Assembly: GCA_019308985.1 (NCBI GenBank)
Contig: JAFDHB010000025.1
Location: 1 to 28,949, forward strand
Origin: Deltaproteobacteria bacterium
GTDB taxonomy: Bacteria; Desulfobacterota; DSM-4660; Desulfatiglandales; HGW-15
Length of the DNA: 28,949 bases
Reading direction: 5' to 3'
Positions 23,684-28,949 of the stretch are shown here, piece by piece; positions within the stretch are counted from its first letter, which is position 1, and each line of letters begins with the position of its first letter. The position numbers and the translations under genes were made by a program. Below the pieces are notes generated by a model. That model saw only the letters and a program-made list of their open reading frames with translations. It did no database searches and was not told the DNA's origin.

Positions 23684-23875
23684 ATGTGTGAAGCGCACGC
23701 CTATATCAAGAAAGGCGATAGAGAAGAAAAGGTCCTGGAGAATGTGGACGAGCTGGAAGTCCAAGGAGACGAAATCAGGATGGTCAACATCTTTGGGGAG
23801 CAAAAAATAATCAGGGCAAGAATCGTGAGTTATAGTAATCCAGAGAGAAAAATTCTTTTGAGTCCCATCGAATAA
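23684..23875 (+). CDS. cooT: CooT family nickel-binding protein
   Basis: This 63-residue protein starts Met-Cys-Glu; the second-position Cys is the nickel ligand in CooT. The rest is a small beta-barrel: AYIKKGDREEKVLENVDELE, then GDEIRMVNIFGEQKIIRARI. It matches the family in length and pattern. CooT was described as a nickel-binding accessory protein for carbon monoxide dehydrogenase; no CODH gene is in this window, and stand-alone copies are common in anaerobes. AAGGAG lies upstream with normal spacing. It is tightly placed between the His-rich gene and the sirtuin gene (6 bases to the latter). Confidence 0.85.
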   Translation: MCEAHAYIKKGDREEKVLENVDELEVQGDEIRMVNIFGEQKIIRARIVSYSNPERKILLSPIE

Positions 23876-23881
23876 TGCCCC

Positions 23882-24649
23882 ATGAAAGAGCCCATAAGAG
23901 AAGCGGCGTCCATAATCCATAGCTCCAAGCTGACCATCGCCCTTACCGGAGCAGGCGTCTCTGTTGAGTCAGGGATACCTGATTTCAGGAGTGCGGGCGG
24001 TCTATGGTCGAAGTTTGATCCGGCGGAGTACGCTACCATAGAGGCTTTTAGGTCTGATCCGGAAAAGGTCTGGCAGATGCTCCGGGAGATGGAAGAGCTT
24101 GTGACAAAGGCCAAGCCGAACAAGGCCCATAGGGGCATGGGGGAGCTTGAGAAGATGGGTTTCTTGCATGCCATAATAACCCAAAACGTTGATAATCTCC
24201 ACCAGGCGGGTGGGGCCGAGAATGTCATAGAGTATCATGGCAATACGAGCACCCTTTCGTGCCTGAGGTGCGGTCGGAAATACCCTGCAGCAGATAAGAG
24301 GGGATCAGAATTTCCCCCCAGATGTGATTGCGGGCAGGTGCTGAAGCCGGATGTCGTGTTCTTCGGCGAGGCCATTCCTGCCGAAGCCATGAACAGGTCC
24401 TTCCAGCTTGCTTCCATGGCCCAGGCCCTTCTTGTAGTGGGTACCTCTGCGCTGGTATCTCCTGCAAACACGATACCGTCCCTGGCCAAGAGGAGCGGGG
24501 CCAAGATAATAGAGATCAACAAGGAAAGGACACACCTGACAGACAGCATTACTGATGTCTTCTTAATGGGCGGGGCTGGAGAAATTATTGAGGCACTCGT
24601 GTTGGAAGTAAAAAGGCTTTCCGGCACTAGAGAAGAAGGGCCTGGGTAG
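23882..24649 (+). CDS. Sir2-family NAD-dependent protein deacylase (sirtuin)
   Basis: This is a 255-residue sirtuin. The NAD site is GAGVSVESGIPDFR (23-36), the active-site loop TQNVDNLHQAGG (100-111), catalytic His119 in EYHGN, a structural zinc site Cys127/Cys130/Cys148/Cys150, FFGEAIP, GTSALVSPA and a late IEINKE. The Tyr/Arg pair that marks desuccinylases is replaced (WSKFDP), so lysine deacetylation is more likely. It removes acetyl groups from proteins such as acetyl-CoA synthetase in other bacteria; the target here is unknown. It lies 6 bases after cooT and is the last gene of that operon; the next gene is convergent. Confidence 0.92.
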   Translation: MKEPIREAASIIHSSKLTIALTGAGVSVESGIPDFRSAGGLWSKFDPAEYATIEAFRSDPEKVWQMLREMEELVTKAKPNKAHRGMGELEKMGFLHAIITQNVDNLHQAGGAENVIEYHGNTSTLSCLRCGRKYPAADKRGSEFPPRCDCGQVLKPDVVFFGEAIPAEAMNRSFQLASMAQALLVVGTSALVSPANTIPSLAKRSGAKIIEINKERTHLTDSITDVFLMGGAGEIIEALVLEVKRLSGTREEGPG

Positions 24650-24733
24650 GGATAGATCAATGCAGGCTGCCCTGTTAGGAACGGCCCAGGAAGAGATATT
24701 CCGCAGGGGCAACGGCTGGTTCGAAAGGGCAGG

Positions 24734-25585
24734 CTACCTGGGCTTCATAAAATCCTCAAGGTGTATCACCTTGTCTTTTTTTGCCTCTCCCCAAGAGCCT
24801 TTGATTTTGGCCCTCCTGAGGTCATTGATCATCTCCTGGAGTTCCGGGTTCTTTTCGATGATATCCTGGATCTGCCTGTTGAGATTTTTCCATGTGGCGT
24901 TCAATTCTTCCGTATCAAAGTTGAACCCTGCAATATCTGCAAGAAGAGATCCCAGATGGGACAGTAAACCAAAGTGGGTGGTCCCCTGCATGTAATAGGG
25001 GCAGTGGCACCATAGTGAAAGGCACTCGATTCCCCTTTTTTGGGCCTCGTGCAAGATAGTGGAGTGTATCGCACTTGGCCCCTTGTAGTCTACTGTCAGC
25101 ACCTTCTTCTGTTTAAGCCTGGCCAAGAGCCTCTCATCCGTTACCAGGGCTGAAACGACCGTGTCACTATGGAGGACGTTGTCATACATCGAACCAAGGC
25201 TGATTATGCTCTTAACTCCCATTCGCTCGCATAAGGAGAGGAGGGCATCCACAAAGCGGTACCATTGGAGATTAGGTTCACTGGCCCTCAAAAGTATTAT
25301 CTCTCGGTCGGCTAAATCCCTGGAGCACGCAAGAAGAGCCCCACCCGGAGGCGAGATACTCAGGAGGGCCCCTTCTCGTATATCCACTATAGGGCGGTTT
25401 TCGTCAAATCGGTAGAAGGGATCAGGATTGATCCTGGCGAAGGGACGGGCATCCAGTTTCCTGGCCAGATAGTCCACCATGCCCCTGGATATGTCGAGGG
25501 CATTTCCCCAGCCATCAAACCCGGCTATTAGGATGGGAGTCTTAAAATCAGGCATGAAGTCTATTTCAAAGGCGTCTTGAATCAT
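24734..25585 (-). CDS. PAC2 family protein
   Basis: This 283-residue protein is of the PAC2 (proteasome-assembly-chaperone-like) family found in archaea, actinobacteria and some anaerobes. Typical features are the opening TPILIAGFDGWGNALDISRGMVDYL, a middle FVDALLSLCERMGVKSIISLGSMYDNV with the family's SLG strand, and GPSAIHSTILHEAQKRGI...LWCHCPYYMQG near residue 190. The C-terminus is helical and charged. In bacteria its function is not known. ATG 25585 is used; Met11 (25555) is an alternative. Its gene converges on the sirtuin gene and diverges from the unknown protein at 25781; the 195 bases between hold the latter's promoter. Confidence 0.85.
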   Translation of the reverse strand: MIQDAFEIDFMPDFKTPILIAGFDGWGNALDISRGMVDYLARKLDARPFARINPDPFYRFDENRPIVDIREGALLSISPPGGALLACSRDLADREIILLRASEPNLQWYRFVDALLSLCERMGVKSIISLGSMYDNVLHSDTVVSALVTDERLLARLKQKKVLTVDYKGPSAIHSTILHEAQKRGIECLSLWCHCPYYMQGTTHFGLLSHLGSLLADIAGFNFDTEELNATWKNLNRQIQDIIEKNPELQEMINDLRRAKIKGSWGEAKKDKVIHLEDFMKPR

Positions 25586-25691
25586 AGATCGGGCATCCCT
25601 TTCTCACGCTCAGACTTGGCTCTTCCACCAATCTTGATTCTAAGTCTTGCATCAGGTTCTATTATTGTCAAGGTCCAGGTTCTGATTTTTA

Positions 25692-25719
25692 TTGACAAAC
25701 GAGGAAAAAGGCCTAAATT
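25692..25719 (+). promoter_or_regulatory. Sigma-70-type promoter for the large unknown protein
   Basis: A perfect -35 TTGACA (25692-25697) is followed after 16 bases by TAAATT (25714-25719). It lies 60 bases before the TTG start chosen for the next gene and argues against the much earlier ATG at 25577. Confidence 0.5.
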
Positions 25720-25780
25720 AACATGCTTTGAAAGCGGTGCTTTCCCGCCTTATCATGTATTCGGTAAAGGAGTCAAAAAC

Positions 25781-27181
25781 TTGTCCATTAAAATCGAGAA
25801 ACATATCTTGGAAAATGCCTGCAAGGAGATGATCGAAACCGCCCTGTTGTGTCTCCCGAACGCCTTCAAGGGGACCATTTACCTTATTGGAAGTCCCCCG
25901 GAACTGGTTGCAAAGAGGATCGCTTCAGGGGTGATAGACGAGGCAAGGGAACAAATTACATGGGGCCTGCCGGCAAACTCTGAATACAATCCTCCCGGTA
26001 TACCATGGAACCAGTACAGGGACGAACCTGGACGACCCCTGGAAGCTATAGCCTGGTGTGTGGAGAAACAGAAGAGTTGGACCGCCCAAGATCCAAACAA
26101 GGACCTGAGGAAATCAGTGCTTGAGGAAAATGGTCAGGGCTTTCATCACTTGGAGCCTGTGCTTTTGCGCAAGAGCGACATCAGTATAAACATGTACTCC
26201 CCGCTGGAATACCCGAGGACCTATGAAGGAGATATCATATGGAAGGAGAGCGAATATCTAGTCGTAGCAGTCATAAAGATACATTTTAAGCCCTATACGA
26301 TCAAGGTCAACAGTCATGAAACCAGGGTGATCAAGAAACTATCCCGATCACTGGGCACTGAGCTCCTCTCCTATCAACTGCGTCAGGATTCCATGGATGC
26401 ATTGCAAAAGATGACCTTGGACAGGTTGAACGCTTGCAACATACTCGCTGACTCCCTGAGGAACGCCATAACCAAGTCAGCACTCATATTCTCTCTCGTA
26501 AAACAGGAGATAGGACAACTCAGGAGGGAGTGGGAAGGGCTGCTATTGGACGGCAGAAAGGAATGTCGGATGAAACAGGAGGCGGTAGAGGCCTTGAATT
26601 CTATTCTGGTGGGCATCAATGGAGATAGGGAGGTTTTCAGGGATGATCTCATCCAGGTCCAAAATAGATTCCTTGAGATGTCATTGCCCCCGGAAAAGGG
26701 TGAAAATTGGATCACAATGCAGATCGAAAAACGTTGGAAGGATTTGTTGCAGCAAATAGACCTTGGTCAAGATAAGGCTGAGGAAGTGTGGGTGAACATA
26801 GAGAAATTGAAGAGATCTCTTCACGTGGGCAAGGAGCCCAGCATTGTAAATAGTTACAATAGCATTCCCGAGGAATTGAAGAGGGAATGGATAGATCTCA
26901 TTTACATGAACACGGAGCGCTACGATCCATCCCTGATTGAAAGGATAATCAATGTCCTGTCCGACCCCGCCCTTCAAATCCCGTCGAGGGAAAGGTCTAG
27001 AAAGACCCTCACCCGCCTCAAGGCCCTTGCAGAGACGATGAACCACCTTGAGCGGAACACCAATTTCCTGTTGAACCAGGTCCTTACCGGAGAAAGCACC
27101 CAAATGGCAGAGAGCGTGTTGAACAGGTACAACAGGGATAATAATATCCCTGTAAAAGAAGACAGCGGAGACAGGGAATAG
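25781..27181 (+). CDS. Large soluble protein of unknown function with kinase-like helical segment
   Basis: I cannot name a family. From TTG 25781 the protein has 466 residues; the frame is open from ATG 25577, but the first 68 codons look non-coding and contain a good promoter, whereas AAGGAG sits 8 nt before the TTG. The N-terminal ~190 residues look globular (TIYLIGSPPELVAKRIASGV, LEAIAWCVEKQKSWTA, FHHLEPVLLRKSD, YLVVAVIKIHFKPYTIK). The rest is helical. The segment ACNILADSLRNAITKSALIF resembles the H-box helix of histidine kinases (compare AHELRNPLT), but the His is absent and no ATPase domain follows. There are no membrane segments. It is divergent from PAC2 and is followed by tRNA-Arg. 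I recall similar hypotheticals in deltaproteobacteria; it may be a signalling scaffold, which is a guess. Confidence 0.75.
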   Translation: MSIKIEKHILENACKEMIETALLCLPNAFKGTIYLIGSPPELVAKRIASGVIDEAREQITWGLPANSEYNPPGIPWNQYRDEPGRPLEAIAWCVEKQKSWTAQDPNKDLRKSVLEENGQGFHHLEPVLLRKSDISINMYSPLEYPRTYEGDIIWKESEYLVVAVIKIHFKPYTIKVNSHETRVIKKLSRSLGTELLSYQLRQDSMDALQKMTLDRLNACNILADSLRNAITKSALIFSLVKQEIGQLRREWEGLLLDGRKECRMKQEAVEALNSILVGINGDREVFRDDLIQVQNRFLEMSLPPEKGENWITMQIEKRWKDLLQQIDLGQDKAEEVWVNIEKLKRSLHVGKEPSIVNSYNSIPEELKREWIDLIYMNTERYDPSLIERIINVLSDPALQIPSRERSRKTLTRLKALAETMNHLERNTNFLLNQVLTGESTQMAESVLNRYNRDNNIPVKEDSGDRE

Positions 27182-27292
27182 GATAGTGCGGGTCTGAGGG
27201 GATTTTGATAATGAAAAATCTGCTCTGATGGGGTATAAATACTATAGGGAAATTCACGGATCTTATTAGTCACCGACTTTAGGACTTTGATC

Positions 27293-27369
27293 GCGCCTGT
27301 AGCTCAGGTGGATAGAGCAGCGGACTTCTAATCCGCGGGTCGGGGGTTCGAGTCCTCCCAGGCGCGCCA
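27293..27369 (+). tRNA. tRNA-Arg (anticodon UCU)
   Basis: 77 bases fold as a full cloverleaf. Acceptor stem GCGCCTG pairs with CAGGCGC. The D arm is GCTCAGGTGGATAGAGC. The anticodon stem GCGGA/TCCGC holds the loop CTTCTAA, giving anticodon TCT. The T arm is GGGGGTTCGAGTCCTCC, with encoded CCA. It is the insertion site of the element that follows. Confidence 0.97.
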
Positions 27370-27389
27370 GCGAAAAAGAAAGAATTACG

Positions 27390-27428
27390 GCCGGTTAGGA
27401 AATAGCAAAACTAACCGGCTTTTCTTTT
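27390..27428 (+). terminator. Intrinsic terminator after tRNA-Arg, overlapping the integrase 3' end
   Basis: GCCGGTTAG (27390-27398) pairs perfectly with CTAACCGGC (27411-27419), followed by TTTTCTTTTG. It ends the tRNA transcript on the + strand. Its right arm is also the last codons and stop of the integrase gene on the - strand. Confidence 0.85.
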
Positions 27429-28514
27429 GTCTAATATTTTGTCTAATATTTTGGGCATGGGCTTCTGATCCTCTTCGTCCGATATCACGCCTGACAGAGC
27501 AAGAGTCGGCAGTTTTGAAACCGCATCCTTTTTAAGACCTTCCACGAGCTGATAGTACCGGTCCGCTGTCATTTTAGTCGAATGGTGTCCCATCATTTCA
27601 GAAACCGCCTTGAGGTCCGCACCGTCGGCAAGCATGTGGGTAGCGAAGGCATGACGAAGGTCGTATAGCCTTAGCGCATTGTTCACTGCGGCCTTTTTCT
27701 TGGCAGTCCGCCAGGACCGTTTGAGGGATTTCACCGGCTTCCCCTTGTAACTGATTATGTAATCGCAATCGCGGTTTTCGTACTTCTCCTTGAGCATTTC
27801 AAAGAACGCATCATGTAAATACACTTTCCTTATTTTCTTTGTCTTGCTCCCATAAACCGTAATAAGCTGGTTTTTCCAGTCCACGTCATCCCATCTCAAA
27901 GCAAACAGTTCGCTTCGCCCGGGTCGGCAGCCGGTGTAAAATGCTACGACTATTGCCCATTTAAGATGTTCCGGGGAAGCTTTTAAAAGTCTTTGAAGTT
28001 GTGCCTGGGTGACAAGAGGAATTTTGTAAGGATCTTCTTTATTTCTCTTCATGCCTTTAAAGGGGTTGAAATCTATGAAATCATTTTGTACGCCCCAGTT
28101 CAGGATAGCGTTCAGGTAGGAGAAATACCGGTTTACTGTGGCCGGAGAGATTTTTCTTCTCTCGAGCTTCCTCCTAACCTGTAAAAGGTCCCTTTTTGTG
28201 AGCGAAACGATCTCCTTGCCGCCTAGCGTGGAGTAAATGATTTGATTTATCAGAAAAAGGATGCTTCTAAGGGTGGTCTTGTGCAGGCTTTTGCCCTTGA
28301 CATTGAGGTATTCTTTGGCGAGATTGGTAATGTCGATTTTAGAGGTTTTCGTAAGGCTCAGGCCTTTTTTCTTTTTTGCCTTGATTTCCATGTCAAAGGC
28401 CTGAGCCGCTTTTTTGGCCTCGGGGCCGCGTCCAAAAGCCTTCCACACCTGCTTGCCGGTATCATCGTAGTAGATACAGAAATACCTGCCGTCTTTTTTC
28501 CTGGTAACCGCCAT
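27411..28514 (-). CDS. int: Tyrosine recombinase / phage-type integrase
   Basis: This 367-residue site-specific recombinase has an N-terminal arm-binding part (about 1-55), a SAM-like core-binding domain (about 60-150) and a catalytic domain (about 165-330). Catalytic residues: Arg197 in TGCRPGRSELFAL, a Lys in the GSKTKK hairpin, Arg287 and His288 in LYDLRHAFATHML (a Tyr replaces the first His of the box, as in many phage integrases), His310 in MMGHHS and nucleophile Tyr320 in MTADRYYQ. The domain is complete, so it is probably active. It integrates and excises the element at the adjacent tRNA-Arg. The stop codon lies within the tRNA's terminator stem. An excisionase-like gene lies just upstream. 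Confidence 0.93.
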   Translation of the reverse strand: MAVTRKKDGRYFCIYYDDTGKQVWKAFGRGPEAKKAAQAFDMEIKAKKKKGLSLTKTSKIDITNLAKEYLNVKGKSLHKTTLRSILFLINQIIYSTLGGKEIVSLTKRDLLQVRRKLERRKISPATVNRYFSYLNAILNWGVQNDFIDFNPFKGMKRNKEDPYKIPLVTQAQLQRLLKASPEHLKWAIVVAFYTGCRPGRSELFALRWDDVDWKNQLITVYGSKTKKIRKVYLHDAFFEMLKEKYENRDCDYIISYKGKPVKSLKRSWRTAKKKAAVNNALRLYDLRHAFATHMLADGADLKAVSEMMGHHSTKMTADRYYQLVEGLKKDAVSKLPTLALSGVISDEEDQKPMPKILDKILDKRKAG

Positions 28515-28558
28515 GTGGCAGGTAGATACATGAACAAGAAGAAAATGTCAACGCGCGA

Positions 28559-28888
28559 CTAAAACGGAGGGGTGAGCTTAATGGGCCTTATCTTCCCGCT
28601 CCGGGTTCTTGGAGTAGAATCAATAGGCTTCCTAAACCCCTCAATTATGGCCAATTCAAGCTCGTCAGAGGACAAAAGCACACGTCTCCTTGATCCGTAC
28701 CTGGTAAGCACCCCGTTGCGAATGTAATGGTGAAGCTGCCTTGGAGACAAGCCTGTCAGCGCTGACGCCTCCTTTAGCGTAAGGAACTTCTTGGTGACAT
28801 CGGGCGCTGCCAACTGGTTAACGTCTTTTCTAAGCGTGCGAAGTTCTACAAGAATGTCCTGAAGTAGCTTTTGACGGGTTGTTTCCAT
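28559..28888 (-). CDS. Helix-turn-helix protein, excisionase-like (MerR/AlpA type)
   Basis: This 109-residue protein has an N-terminal coiled-coil segment (about 5-28, LLQDILVELRTLRKDVNQL). A winged helix-turn-helix follows (about 35-75): FLTLKEASALTGLSPRQLHHYIRNGVLTRY, then a basic wing SRRRVLLSSDELE. It ends in a basic tail. This pattern is that of excisionase/AlpA-like regulators that sit beside integrases and bend attachment-site DNA or control int. The frame is open to 28918, but ATG 28888 has a perfect AGGAGG 7 nt upstream. The gap to the integrase is 44 bases and both are transcribed toward the tRNA, so they are probably one unit. Confidence 0.85.
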   Translation of the reverse strand: METTRQKLLQDILVELRTLRKDVNQLAAPDVTKKFLTLKEASALTGLSPRQLHHYIRNGVLTRYGSRRRVLLSSDELELAIIEGFRKPIDSTPRTRSGKIRPIKLTPPF

Positions 28889-28949
28889 TATGTTTCCTCC
28901 TTCTTCTTCTTCGCTCACGGAGCCGGGACGGGCGCCGGCTTTTTACCCT

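Larger units (their letters stand above)
27370..28949. mobile_element. Left end of an integrative element inserted at tRNA-Arg (continues beyond the window)
   Basis: A tyrosine recombinase gene lies with its 3' end only 42 bases from the tRNA-Arg 3' end, followed by an excisionase-like HTH gene in the same direction. This is the classic layout of an integrative element or prophage that uses the 3' part of a tRNA gene as attachment site. The core is expected to be within the tRNA 3' half; the other end is outside the window, so it cannot be shown. Confidence 0.7.

Noticed and set aside
24664..24735. Inverted pair AGGCTGCCCT / AGGGCAGGCT between the sirtuin and PAC2 genes
   Set aside because: The arms match at 9 of 10 positions but are about 50 bases apart with no T-run; too weak to call a bidirectional terminator.
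25577..25780. N-terminal extension of the unknown protein from ATG 25577
   Set aside because: It overlaps the divergent PAC2 start, lacks a ribosome-binding site and contains a promoter; TTG 25781 has AAGGAG at ideal spacing.

Overview
The window suggests a chromosome segment from an anaerobic, sulfate-reducer-like deltaproteobacterium (Desulfobacterota). The grounds are the alternative (siroheme-dependent, Ahb) heme pathway genes with hemB between two radical SAM genes, a menaquinone-type UbiE/MenG methyltransferase, a CooT-type nickel protein, an AmmeMemoRadiSam B (MEMO1-family) protein, many cytosolic two-component proteins, and dispersed palindromic repeats of a style I associate with that group. 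The taxonomic call is inference from gene content; no database search was possible.

Layout. 1-345: 3' end of 23S rRNA, 5S rRNA and their terminator. 417-3412 (+): a short protein that looks like an L11-methyltransferase N-terminal fragment, a hotdog thioesterase, a palindromic repeat, an alpha/beta hydrolase, and an HtrA/DegP-type periplasmic protease. 3445-7289 (-): purL (with two PurS-like modules at its N-terminus) then purQ, coupled by an ATGA overlap. 7655-13606 (+): a ClpX-like AAA+ ATPase lacking the zinc-binding domain, then ahbC, hemB, ahbD and one siroheme decarboxylase subunit. A repeat-like block sits inside this cluster (hemB-ahbD gap) and an inverted-repeat block follows it. 13821-19148 (-): a small membrane protein, ubiE/menG, two single-domain response regulators, a frameshifted response-regulator relic and a large PAS-GAF-PAS hybrid histidine kinase.

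19149-19919 has no convincing protein gene. It holds a GG-N10-GC sigma-54-type promoter and, about 375 nt downstream on the same strand, a strong intrinsic terminator with a long-range complementary pair between them: a candidate sigma-54-dependent small RNA. 19920-20597 (-) is an M50-type site-2 protease. 20760-21848 (+) is a promoter, a ~200-nt leader with two perfect hairpins and an AmmeMemoRadiSam B gene. 21925-23197 is a sensorless histidine kinase with a convergent response regulator. 23363-24649 (+) is a compact operon of a His-rich helical protein, CooT and a Sir2 deacylase. 24734-27181 holds divergent PAC2 and an unrecognised large protein with a histidine-kinase-like helical segment.

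27293-27369 is tRNA-Arg(UCU). From there to the end of the window lies the start of an integrated element: a tyrosine recombinase pointing at the tRNA, then an excisionase-like HTH gene.

Functional themes: tetrapyrrole (heme) synthesis from siroheme, purine synthesis, quinone methylation, envelope and membrane proteolysis, nickel handling and phosphorelay signalling. The most interesting unexplained parts are the sigma-54/terminator unit at 19489-19892, the structured leader at 20794-20993, the ClpX-like ATPase linked to heme genes, and the 466-residue unknown protein at 25781-27181.
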